Source: Hofstenia miamia
Taxonomy: Eukaryota; Xenacoelomorpha; Acoela
NCBI GenBank assembly: GCA_004352715.1
Contig: SCFE01000003.1
Coordinates: forward strand, 513,608-577,607
Length of the DNA: 64,000 bases
Direction of reading: 5' to 3'
The notes below the pieces were generated by a model, which saw only the letters and a program-made list of their open reading frames with translations, did no database searches and was not told the origin of the DNA. Both the position numbers and the translations under genes were made by a program. This document shows positions 1 through 11,000 of the stretch, piece after piece. Every line of letters begins with the position of its first letter. Within the stretch, counting starts at the first letter, position 1.

Positions 1-603
1 TAGTTCCATGTGAAACTACTTTTTATTTTTTCGAATTTATCTATACTGGTTGCACAGCAGCAGCCAAAAGAAATTGTCAATTTTAGACTTTTGCAAAATT
101 CGATTTTTTTAAATATTAGTGTAGACTAACTTTGGATAATTATAACTCAATGAGTTTTTATGCTATCGAAACAGTTTAAATGCCATTAGATGCGCACTGA
201 ATAGCTCTACGATAAATTAACTTTTAATTTTGAATTTCATTAATTTTCCTCATTTTTAGAGCAATAGATGTAATTGATAAAAACATAACTCTTTAATAGA
301 ATTTTGTTCAAACTTTTAGTACATTTTGTAGTTCGAACTTTACTTTAAATGAATCCGAAAACTTGGCATTTTCACTGCCAAAAAACATCAATAAAGGTTT
401 TCCAATGAAATAAATACGTCAAATTCATTTTCAAAATGGATATGAAGGTTTTAGGGAATTTTTTACAAAATTTATTTTCAAATAGGCTCAATTGTACGCA
501 ATTTTTGGAAAACTTTACAATCATAGTTATTATTGCATGTTATTAATGTTAAATTTGCTGTTTTTTTCAAATTTTTTTTAAAATGTTTGCTAATAATAAT
601 TTA

Positions 604-745
604 GTATTCAGGGGCGCTATTTTTTTTTACGAAAAATATTTAGTGGCGCTGTAATAGTTCATGTATTCAGCGCCACTATAATAGTCCAAAAAATGATATT
701 TAGAGGCGCTATGAAAAGTCCAAGGTATTCAGCGGCGCTATAATA
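604..745. repeat. GGCGCT-core minisatellite
   Basis: About five imperfect units of roughly 30 bases, each containing tatt(t/c)ag(n)GGCGCTat followed by an AT-rich spacer. One unit carries the core as GCGCCACT. GC islands in an otherwise very AT-rich stretch make the array stand out. It directly abuts the 3' tail of the LINE at 745. Confidence 0.6.
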
Positions 746-768
746 ATTATTATTATTATTATTATTAA
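745..768 (-). repeat. (AAT)n tail of the LINE
   Basis: Eight or so ATT units on the + strand, that is AAT repeats at the 3' end of the minus-strand LINE. A short simple-repeat tail is typical of CR1/L2-like elements. Confidence 0.55.
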
Positions 769-774
769 TTCATT

Positions 775-1720
775 ATCTATCTCCACTCCTAAATAGCTAA
801 CTGAATCACTTAGCTTTATTGGCTTATTATTTATCTTTAGTTCTATATCACTTATGAGATTTTTTGTGCCTTCGGTGAAAAAATTGTAAATTGTGTTTTT
901 TAAATATTTAGTTTGTTGATTATTTCTAAAACAATTGTTTAATTTTTCTACATCTGGTTGGAGGTTTTTTGTATCATCAAAAGCATTTTTTGCGGTACTT
1001 AGGCATATGTCGTCGGTGTATTGGTAAATGTTTTATTATAGCATTTACAAAAATTGCAAATAAAATAGGGCAAAGTACAGCTTGGGGTACCCCACGATCA
1101 GTCGTGTTATAACTTGATTTTTTACTGTTTAATATAATGCGTTGCGTTGTTGTGCATTTTTTAAGAAGTTCATGATTAAATTTATTGAGTTAGCACTAAA
1201 ATTATAATTTATAAGCTTGTTTTGCAAAATATCAAGATTCATTGAATTGAATGCTTTACTTAAATCTAATAATGCTACACAATTGCAGTTATTATGAGAT
1301 ATATTAGACTTCATTTGTTGAGTAATAATTGCGTCTTGGGTGCTATGGCCATTGCAAAATCCAAATTGTTTGTTATAGGATGTTTTTTAATTTTAGGAAT
1401 GCGTTTATTTGAACATACAACAGTTTTTAAAAGAGTTTGCTAAAAGGATGTGTAATACAAATAGGTTTATATTTTTTTGCGTTTTGGTTGTCACCTTTTT
1501 TATATATAGAAGTTATATCTAATTTTTTTAGTAAGTCTGGAAATTCACAATCAATAATACATTGATTAAATGCGATTAATAATTGTTCACCCAAAATAGG
1601 AAAAAAACGTTTAATAATAAAAAAACGGTTTAGAAATTTCCACTTTTGCTTAGAAGAATTTAAATTTTCAAAAAATTGACTGTTTTAAAGCTAAATTTTT
1701 AGTGCGTAATTCCTAAATTA
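775..1720 (-). pseudogene. LINE reverse transcriptase (broken ORF2)
   Basis: On the minus strand the fragments read, from 1700 downward: LLIAFNQCIIDCEFPD...ITSIYKKGDNQ...YKPICI (RT region 1-2), VALLDLSKAFNSMNLDIL (motif A with the catalytic Asp), RGVPQAVLCPILFAIFVN (motif B, usually GVPQGSVLGP), and QYTDDICLS (motif C, YTDD at 1009-1020). Stops and frameshifts separate the blocks. Both motif-C aspartates persist, but the ORF cannot be translated through. The rest of ORF2 lies beyond the inserted element at 1781-3211. Confidence 0.85.
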
Positions 1721-1780
1721 ATTTCTTTGATATTTTGTAATTAGTCAAATTTATTTTGGTCGGATTAGCTTTAAGTAGTA

Positions 1781-3211
1781 AGGTGACGGACAGACCCGTA
1801 CCAATGGGACACCCATGACTTTTTACCACATGGAAATGAAGCGATTCTATTGGACCCCATCTAGTATCGAAATATTTTTGACAAAACTTAATTAATTAAT
1901 TAATAATAAATTAATTTTTTAGACAATTTGTTCAGACCAAAGTGGGAATTCTTGATTTTTAGCATTTAGGCAAACGGATATTTTGATTGCCAAATTTCAA
2001 TGAATGTTTCTTGAAATCCTTATTTGTTTGATTTTCAATCAACTACTTAAACTCCAATAAATATGACGTGCATGAAATAGTGATAAGGGGATGTTTCAAG
2101 CATTTGAAAAATTAAATTACATGAAAACTGAGATGTAAGCATTTACTATTACTCCAATAAATAATTCAAGAACATTGCATTACAATAGGTTTTTCCATAT
2201 TTTACAATCACCGTTTATATACAATGTTGTAATATTTCTCTTTCCATCATACCCGTTTTTGTTTTAACGCGATTTTTATGTGTTAATGGCTTATTTGCCT
2301 ATGTCCATTGATGTAATATTTCTATTTTACCAAACACGCTTTTGTTTTAAAATGATTTTTGTGTGTTAATGGTTACTCGCCTATATACATTAATGTAATA
2401 TTTCTCATTCCATCGTACACGTTTTTGTTTTAACGATTTTTATATGTTAATAGTTTATTTTCCCATCTACGTTGATGTAATATCTCTTTTCACCAACCAA
2501 GCTTACATTTTACAAATTATATAGTACTTGGGTGTTATCAAATGTCACTAGATATTTTATTTTGGAATTGTTATTATCGTTTTCATTGCTCATAGTTTAG
2601 GTCTGTGGTAACAATAGGCCTACTGGGGAAAGCCAGCCACATTAAATAAATGGCTTAACGCACTTCTGATGGCCACCTCCTGGGTGAACGTGGAAGTGCC
2701 GTCATATTTTAGAATGAAGATGGAAACTTGAAGATTGCACAATGCTGAACTTCATCACTCAGAGCCATTGTGTAATGTATTCTTTTACATTTATTACAAT
2801 TTATGCACAATTGCTAAAGAATTTGTTGTTTTCCACCTCTTGCATATTTGTTTTGATCAATATTAACGCGGTTGGGAACATGCTCTAATGCAAATAACAC
2901 ATCATTTTTCGTTTGATATGTTTGGGTTTTGGATCTATGAATTGTTTTCCTTAAAACATGACGTTGCATGTTTAAACATTGTTACAACAAACACGCCCTA
3001 AGTGAAATTTGGCAATCAAAATATCAGTTTGCCTAAATGCTAAAAATCAAGAATTCCCACTTTGGTCTGAACAAATTGTCTAAAAAATTAAATTGTTCAA
3101 TTTAGTTTTGTCAAAATATTTCATTGTTAGATGGCGTCCAATAGAATCGCTTCATTTCCATGTGGTAAAAAGTCATGGGTGTCCCAATGCTACGGGGTCT
3201 GTCCGTCACCT
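1781..3211. mobile_element. Non-autonomous DNA transposon with ~210-bp inverted repeats, nested in the LINE
   Basis: The left end AGGTGACGGACAGACC (1781) is the inverted complement of the right end GGTCTGTCCGTCACCT (to 3211). The inverted similarity extends over about 1781-1999 and 3002-3211. TA dinucleotides flank both ends (1779-1780, 3212-3213), consistent with a TA target duplication as in Tc1/mariner-type elements. No transposase ORF is inside, so it must be moved in trans. It interrupts the LINE between endonuclease and reverse transcriptase. Confidence 0.85.
2228..2490. repeat. Tandem ~83-bp repeat inside the nested transposon
   Basis: The motif TGTAATATTTCT recurs at 2228, 2312 and 2394 and as TGTAATATCTCT at 2476, giving 82-84-base units. 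Each unit continues with a cat(c/a)...CGTTTTTGTTTTAA...TGTTAATGG stretch. Three full units and a partial fourth are visible. Confidence 0.8.
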
Positions 3212-3558
3212 TACAACTGCTTTAGCTAGTTCAAAAGTTTCTGCTGTATGTTTAATGTATTCTTAGGGAAGTGATCCAAGTTCAATACGTTAGCAACACC
3301 ATTAACAAATGGTGTTTTACGTTAACATGACCATAAACCAAATCATTAACTTACACTCAAAATAAATTCGCGAAAGCTGATGTTTACGTTTAGGTTCTGC
3401 ATATTTCTTCAAATATATCTATGCAAATCAATTTATTAAGCGTATGCAGGCATTTGAAGCTAGAATTGTTGTTTACAGTGCATTTTCACTTGTTAACATA
3501 TTGAATTTGGATCACTACCCTTAATTACTTGATTATCAGTCGTGTTTAAATTAAATCG

Positions 3559-4475
3559 TCATGATTTATTAACTTCTCGGCGGGTTTTTAGCGGTGCTAC
3601 TTTGTTTAGGGCTTGATTGATCTGTGCCGCGATGCAATTTAGCGTGTGGGAACCAGAATTTAGAGTAAAAATATAGTCGAATGGAACATTTTTAAGTAAA
3701 TTTTCTATGATCTCATCTGAATAATTTTTGAAATCCCAAGAAAAAATCGTTTTATTTTGGAAGCAGCTTAACTTGAAACTTACTAGTATAAATACAGAGT
3801 GCGTGATCACTGAAGGATTCAAAGATATAAGTCTTATATATAGTTTCCAAATTGGATAAAAAATAATTAATGTCGTTTTTCAAGTGGGAGTTTGCGTGTT
3901 GGTTATTTTATATTATAAATAATGCATAATTCTTTCAATGATTTTTTTTCATAAAAATTGAAATAGTTGATTTTAAAGTCATCTAATATGTTTAGTGAGT
4001 AATTATTGCTGGGAATATCTGAAATTTCATTGAATTTATACTTTATATACTCTACAAGAAAGTTCATATTTGGATTATAAGTAACATTAATTAAATCATT
4101 TTCTGAAGAATTTGCAGGTGATTTAATTTCGATCCATAATGATTCAAAAACAGAATGATCTGATTCAAATTCTTTCTTACGTATTGGATTTAAAACTTTT
4201 GGTACAATTAGCATGAGGCCACCACCTCTACTATCCCTATTTTTATATAATATATGTTGTTGTTGTTATTTTTAAGAAAAGCATTAAAATTTTCGAGGTC
4301 TGGATTGAACAAATTTGGATTGATATCATTGTTTAACCAAGTTCTGTAATAGAAAAAATGCAATTTTAAGAAAATGATTTCTATTTGAATTCAGACTTCT
4401 GGCGTTTAGATAAATATATTTAAAATTATTTTTATTATGATTCTGCAAATTCTCAAGGTTACATTCATCTAAAAT
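3559..4475 (-). pseudogene. LINE endonuclease domain (broken ORF2 N-terminal half)
   Basis: After the 2A-like peptide the minus strand encodes FKYIYLNARSLNSNRNHF (the N-A-R-S start of APE-type LINE endonucleases), TWLNNDINPNLF (from T-E-T-W-L), RDSRGGGLMLIVP (the conserved R-x-x-G-G-G block), a body at 3903-4214 containing LINVTYNPN, and a linker at 3559-3822. At least two frameshifts separate these. The catalytic S-D-H near the end is only partly recognisable. Confidence 0.72.
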
Positions 4476-4502
4476 TGGGCCAGGATTTAATTCTACATCT
4501 CC
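4476..4502 (-). other. 2A-like ribosome-skipping peptide motif in the LINE
   Basis: The minus-strand codons read GDVELNPGP, preceded in frame by HLIILA. This fits the 2A consensus D-x-E-x-N-P-G-P exactly. 2A-like peptides are known at the N-terminus of ORF2 in CR1-type LINEs of marine invertebrates, where they can separate nascent products or act as signal sequences. Here it lies just before the endonuclease start, the expected position. Confidence 0.85.
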
Positions 4503-4702
4503 TGCTAAGATAATTAAATGATTAAAAATGTAGTCATAAATGAAAGTAAAAAACGATTTACAAAATTTTAGTGATATTTTTTAGTAGTGTTGATAACACA
4601 GTTTCTCTGCGTGTGCGTGGTAGTCTCATGTGTATATAATATAGTTTTACATTTTTAAGTAGCAATACAAATATAAACAATATGTTCCAAAAGTTTCCTT
4701 GT

Positions 4703-5203
4703 TCATTGGAAGAGGGGACGGTGTAGGCTGGGATGAACAGCGGGTTTTGGCAGTAGGGCACGGCGTGTGTTGTAAGATGCTGCTTTAGCGTAAGAAATTG
4801 TGGCTTGACGCAAGGAACCATATTGATTTGGGACATTTGAATGAGTGGGAAAGAAGTTCATTAGATTCCGAGTGAAGACTGAGAGACCTCTATCAGACAG
4901 ATGGATGCCATCATACGCAAGAAGAGTGGAATGTATAGAGCGCGGCGAAAGAAGGAAATGGTCAAAGACAGGAATGACACTAAGATGACGTTGAGAGAAG
5001 CTTCTTATGATTTGATTGCAGTGCTTGATTGCGAATTTCTTTGAGAGATTGTGATCAGCACAGACAGGGGTGATTTCGAAGAGGTAAATAATTACTTTGC
5101 ATATAGAACTACATTCCTCTGCAGCAGTTCCTATGAGCCAAAATATTGCCCAATTCAAAAAAATTAAAAATTCGTACATGCTTACATATTTTTGATTCGA
5201 CAT
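4703..5203 (-). pseudogene. LINE ORF1 fragment with SGNH/GDSL esterase-like domain
   Basis: A 166-codon minus-strand frame. Residues about 20-45 read IGTAAEECSSICKVIIYLFE, and residues about 92-106 read LAYDGIHLSDRGLSVF. D-G-I/V-H-L-S-x-x-G is the catalytic Asp-His block (block V) of SGNH hydrolases, which occur in ORF1 of many CR1-like LINEs. The N-terminal GDSL serine block is not visible, so this is the C-terminal part. The tail is rich in basic, Ser and Pro residues. Confidence 0.72.
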
Positions 5204-5210
5204 TGGGTAT

Positions 5211-7032
5211 TATTCAAGATTGCAGTTTTAGCTTTTTCAGAAGAAAACTAAATTGTTAGCTGCCTCTTTCAAATTTGAAAGAATGCAATACACTTGCTTT
5301 ATGTGATTGTGACAAATGTTTTGCTTTGCAAAATATACATTATTGTGGGAAAACATTTTCAACATTTATTGGTATTTTCTGGTTTTCCTGAAATACCTTA
5401 AAATTTCAGTAAAATTTCAGTTTGCAAATGGTTTTAAATTACTTATAAAAAGAAATATTGAAGCATAATATTCATTGTTAGCATTGAAATAGGAAATTTC
5501 AGCAAATTATTGCACTAAAATCTCATTTGTGAATTACTAACAAAATAATCTGGAAGTTTTTTGAAAAGTACAGTAATTATAATGTCAATTTCGTAGCAAT
5601 TCGCTTAATAGTATGCAATAAGGACGGCAAAATTTAAAAAAAACAGATAAAATCTTGATAACATCTAATACAAAAATTTAGGTTTTCAAAATACAAATGA
5701 GGCTACCTTCCACTAGCTCCCAGGTTTGCCGCCACTGCGTAGATTCATTACATAATGGTATGTAAGCCTTCTAAAATCAGTTATAGTAAAGCCAAAACCA
5801 CGCTTTTCCTTCGTTATAACACTTTTACACAATGACTTTTCCTGTCCTCATTCAAAGTGGCACTTGAATTGGGCTACAGATGATATCTTATATTTTTCGT
5901 AGGAACGCAGTGCAGAGCTTCATACCATTTTATTATTCAATGTATCAATAAATGCATGGAAAAATTTACTTAAATCTATAAAGCAAATTAATAAATTAAT
6001 TAATTAAAACGAAATTAATAGATACTCCTAGATTTATAAACAGATATGTTGTGGTTGCTCCAAATTGATGACAGGCGCATTGTCTGTTTTGTATTGAATC
6101 TCCAATATCAATAATGGACAGATGCTATCCGTCAAAACCGAATGAATTTTTCCAAATTCACTGTTTGATAATACTTAAGAAGCTTTCTGGAACCGGCATA
6201 TTTCACGAATCTCCAAATCCAACATGTTTCACAGTCTTCATTATGTCTCGTGTATGCAACACATTTACAGATCCAGGTGGCATCTGGCATAGTTTTCTGC
6301 GATTAGAAATCTAAACTTGTTTTTGGTGGACTTTCAAGAATGCTGTCGAGAATTAATAGTCCCACTTGATCTGTACTTCTTGATAATTGATTGACTGTCA
6401 TTTCTGTGAAAAATAATGCTTAGAAATAGCTTCCTGGTAAAATATCATATTCTCTGTTGCGAAGATCTTTGCTACCTACAGAATTAGCATTTGAAATTTG
6501 AACTATATTTATCTCACTCAAGAACGTGAATTTATGAGTGATAATAGTAAATATCGATATTCAAATTCTATATTTCAATCGATTCCAACATTATGGCATT
6601 GTAATTGTAATATTACTGCGACACTAATAATTTAGTTGACTTCATGAAAATGACTCCTTGGCCTAAGACTTATTGTTGCTACTGTATTACACACGTTTGA
6701 ACAGCTATAATCGCCAGAACAAAATTTGTATTTTAATTTTTCTTCAGAATCTATACTGAATTAGCAAATTTAGTAAAACATTCTCTAACTACCAAACTAC
6801 CGAATAGGAGCGGTGCGAATTGAAAAAAGTCACTGCTCAAATTCAAATGTCATGAAAGGTCAGAATAACTTCGCTTTGCAATTCCACAAATTCAGCATGC
6901 TACAAATAAAAATCTGCTATTGGACTGTTGAGTAACAAACATTAAAGGGAGCAGTTAGAAGAAAAAATAGCACTTAAGCCCTATAATAAAAATACCGGCT
7001 ACAAAAAGGATTTGTTTTTCGAGGTCAAACCC

Positions 7033-7097
<65 letters not shown>

Positions 7098-7983
7098 GCA
7101 TGTATTATGTGATCAACATAGTAAATTAAGAAGACTACAAATTATAGTTTCTGTATCCCTTGGAGATGCAAACACTATATAAGTATAAAATGAAACTTTT
7201 GCAATTAAGAGAATCGGAGTATTCATTTTGAAGAAATGTGAAGAACACATTTTTAATTTCATTTTTCATTTCTCGTGAATCATTCAATACATTTATGATA
7301 TTTTTTCGAAACAAATAATTGCACATTTACATTTACACCTAATGTAATGATGTTAAGTTTGTGTGATTCGCGAACACTGCATTAAATACACTGAGAAAAT
7401 GGTTTTGCGGTTATTTTGAAATGTAGGCTTTTTATTGAAAATCTAAGAGTTCAAGATTATGACAATTTCGTAATTGATTAAATTAAGTTTGTTAAATGAA
7501 TGGATAACATGATCGGAAAGAAAAAATTAGTGTGCCATGGCAGATGCGGCTTTTTACATGCGGTATCGCTTTACCACCGGACCGTAGAGCAAACCAATTG
7601 TACTCTAATGCACTGAAAATTGAATGGCGAATAATTTAAAAATAATTTCTTTTGCAAAACTACTTACATGTCAATGTCACTTAAAGATTAGCATGAACTT
7701 AGTAAATTATTTAATATGATTTTGCTTAGAATGTCCTCAATTTAAAAGTTTTTGGTGTGACCTGACCGATTTTATACGCTCTCTATTGTGACACAATTTT
7801 ATAGTACCCTTAATCCCCATAAACCTTATTGGTTGGCAATAGTGCCTGCATTTAATGGTAACAAAAGATTCGATAAAACATAATTGACACAGCAATTAGA
7901 AAGCAATGGCAAATGATCAGAGTAATTAAGCAATTTCTGTGTTTCATACTGAGATATACTTCGCCAGATTTGGTTTGCTTAAA
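5211..7983. other. No recognisable gene; AT-rich flank upstream of the FN3-cadherin gene
   Basis: Only short random frames occur (for example 6114-6314, 66 codons, no family recognised). The stretch holds an (AAT)n microsatellite at 7032-7095 and presumably the promoter of the gene starting at 7984, but no TATA box or initiator could be singled out. Confidence 0.5.
7032..7095. repeat. (AAT)n microsatellite
   Basis: About 21 uninterrupted AAT units. Confidence 0.95.
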
Positions 7984-8023
7984 ATGCTCAGGCTTTTGAT
8001 TTTGGTGATATTACAGATTATTT
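7984..8023 (+). CDS. Exon 1: start codon and signal-peptide core
   Basis: ATG at 7984 opens 13 codons reading MLRLLILVILQII, an arginine followed by a hydrophobic run, ending in T|GTAAGT, a near-consensus donor, in phase 1. The split codon joins the next exon as Phe, giving a leader that runs into VRLQFIS. This start was chosen because it is the only nearby ATG giving both a secretion signal and the phase needed by exon 2. No TATA box or start-site element is convincing upstream. A further 5' untranslated exon is possible. Confidence 0.6.
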
Positions 8024-11000
8024 GTAAGTAACTCCGTTAATTTTAAATAATATAGTTTTTATCTGCATTAAATAACTCAACAGATTTCATGTAGTATTCC
8101 CAGGGGTGTACTCGAAAGTAATTTCCAAGTGAGGCTCTACATTTGAGTGCTGTATTTTGATGTTATACTTTGTCCAATATTAATTTTCTTAAAAAATATA
8201 TTCCAACATTCCACACCGTAAAATAACCTTAACCAAGGGGGACTGGGTCAACAATCGAAATTATCCAGGTGGACTGAGCCTCCTTAAGCACCTCTCTGTA
8301 TTCCTCTATTCCTCTAAGAGGTTTACATTTAGAAAATGGAAATCCATTTTATCAAAGTTTCTAAAAGTGGTCTCTAATAGCATAGGAAGTTGTGTCAATA
8401 TTTCACAGAGACAACATTCATGCATTGCTAATATTTTAATGTTCTTCAATTAGAAATTTTGGTTGAAGTATTAACAATAAAGTTTTTGCGAGCTTATTAA
8501 TCAAAAAATATTACACACCTTAACAGAATCCATAAAATAAAAATTGGGAAATTCATCTATGGAAATTCTCCATAATTTTAATGTATATACCTAGATTAGT
8601 ACGACAATTACATAAAAATATGAATTAAAGTGAAACGTATTTTCAATTTTCAAATAAAATATTATGTGAGACAGTCCCTTTAAATTTTTTTAAAAATTCA
8701 AGAAAAAACTTTTGCATGTACTAATTGCTAATTTACAACTTATTTTGAAATAGTTTATAGCGTGGTAATTCTGATAAGTGACTATTTAGTTGTTAGACTG
8801 CAATTTATATCAGTATCAGAAGGCAGTTCGAATTCACTTATTGTCCAAATTCAATTTGAGGATCCTCTTAACTTAGCGACCAACATCAGCTTCAAAATCA
8901 AAGGATATCATGGCACCATAATTCAAAAGAAAACCCCAACTATATCTAAACCAGGCACATTGTTTAAAGCAAAATTTGATGGTCTAACACCTAGTACTTA
9001 TTACGAAGCCCAATTCACATATACACATATGAACAATACAGAGGTTTTGCACTCAAGACCATACATTTTTACAGGTTTGTTTAAGCTATGTTAAAAGCAG
9101 ATGTATACAATGGAACTTGCAGTATATATATTTTTTAATAGCTTTATATTCTACGTGCTTATTTTCAATGTACAAAGTATATATATATATGAAGAGCTGA
9201 ATTCCAAAAGGCGCTAAATCCATTTTTTACAAATCCAGATATTTGTACCAGAGCATAGAATTTAAGTAGGACTTTCATAACACACATTCATTTTATTCCA
9301 AAAGGAGTTATATCCCACTTTGCTGTATGCTCAAAGTATTACTTTTTTTTTCTTCAAACAACGCTATATCCATTTCAGTTTAGTTCCAAAGAGAGTTAAC
9401 TCTGAATTCGCTATTATGGACTTATCGCCTTTTGAAAACAAGCTTTTCATATATATATATATATATATATATATTATTTACAAATTACATAGTTACAAAT
9501 ATATAATAAAATGCACACAAAGCTACTTACAATAAATATACAAAAAAAATTACAATACAATAAAATTAAAAACAATTTAAATTAAAAACATAAAAATTTA
9601 AAACATAAAAATTTTCGCCATGTATTTAATTTATTTAAATTGATTAGCAAGCAGGTTTTCTTTTAGAAATTTCTTGAACTTATGTAATGATAAAGATTTA
9701 CGTAATTTTGTGATAGATTATTCCAGATTTTAATGCGTTTTTAATCTTAATTTGTAAATGTCCTATTTACCTAAAGTGTGAGACTGAGCACTCATCAGTA
9801 ATATTTTAAACAATTGAGAAAATCAAAAGCGTCGGAATAGGATTTTGTTAAAGAAAAAATGACGTTGTTGTTGACTGACTAATTGGAATTAGTTTTGTTT
9901 CATAATTGAGAAATTTTTTGTTGAATTTTAATAATCTTCAGTACATGTTTTTTATGCTTTAAACAGTTACAAACCGGTTGTGTTTGCTGTTTTTGCAATT
10001 GTGATAACGAGGCATGAACCTATTATAGAAGTTCATGAACGAGGACAAATTTACAAAACGCTTTGTATGCGCTGTTGGTTTGCTCACTAAGCTTGCACTG
10101 ATCTACTATTAATTGTGATAACATCCCCTACTTTCAGGGCCAGCGATAACCTGCGCGGGTCCAGGGCAAAACACGACCTATAGGTAAATTGAAAAAAGTA
10201 ATGATAACAAAATCCCTGTCCCTATAATTTTGGTTTCACATCCTCAAGTGTTTCTTGTAAAACTGTTTTCATTTATATTTGCATAAACTTTAGAAATATA
10301 ATTGCCGTATATGTAATTATTTAATTTTGTTCGATAGTGTTATCTATAGTTGTAATCATTTACACCTCCACTACTTAAAACATCGGGTCTATATCGAGTT
10401 CGGGAATAGGGCCCAGCGGTTTCGATATTTTTGATGTCGGTTCGGTTTTAACAAACCACGGTATCGGTTTCAGTTCGTTTTTTTTTAATTAAGCAAACGA
10501 GAATAATAGCCAGCATTGCAGATATCCTCAATTAATTTTCGTAGTTTTACAAATATTTCACAAACAGTAGTACATAGTTTATACAATAGCAAGCTATTTC
10601 TAGTTTTATTTCGAATCTTTTGGAGAGGCATTTGGTCCAGAGTTTGAGGTGGGACTGGCTTAGAGCCTAATTTTCAGTTATTACGTTTTGTCGGTCTCAA
10701 AATTGCCTCAAAAATCCAGCATAGCCACTAAAATTGGCATCAGCGACCAAAATTCGGTTGTTTTTGCTTACATTTAACAAGGATTGGACTATTACACCAA
10801 CATTATATAAATTTTGATTCGGGCCAGGCCGTGCTTCAGGCCTAAATTCTTAAAGTCAAAACGGGACGTACCAAGGGGCTAGAAGCACTGGCACGCTAAC
10901 AGATTTTCTTCCTACGTCAGGCTATTTTAGGTTAATGACACTTAGCTACGGGAATAACGCCTTAAAATACGGACAGGGGCACGGGCTCTACCCCAGAGTA

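Larger units (their letters stand above)
745..5210 (-). mobile_element. Degraded CR1-like non-LTR retrotransposon, split by a DNA transposon
   Basis: Reading the minus strand from 5203 down, one meets in order an ORF1 with an SGNH/GDSL-esterase-like C-terminus, a 2A-like peptide, the start and body of an AP-type endonuclease, and a reverse transcriptase with motifs A, B and C, ending in an (AAT)n tail at 745-768. This order is that of CR1-clade LINEs. Frameshifts and stops break both ORFs, and a 1.4-kb inverted-repeat element sits between endonuclease and reverse transcriptase, so the copy is dead. The true 5' end is not obvious. Confidence 0.82.

Noticed and set aside
604-745. CRISPR-like array
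   Set aside because: The units are imperfect, with short AT-rich spacers, and the window is clearly eukaryotic; a minisatellite explains it.
7540-7600. tRNA- or SINE-like stretch with TGGTAAAGCGATACCGCATG on the minus strand
   Set aside because: It faintly resembles an A box, but no B box, acceptor stem or anticodon arm can be paired.
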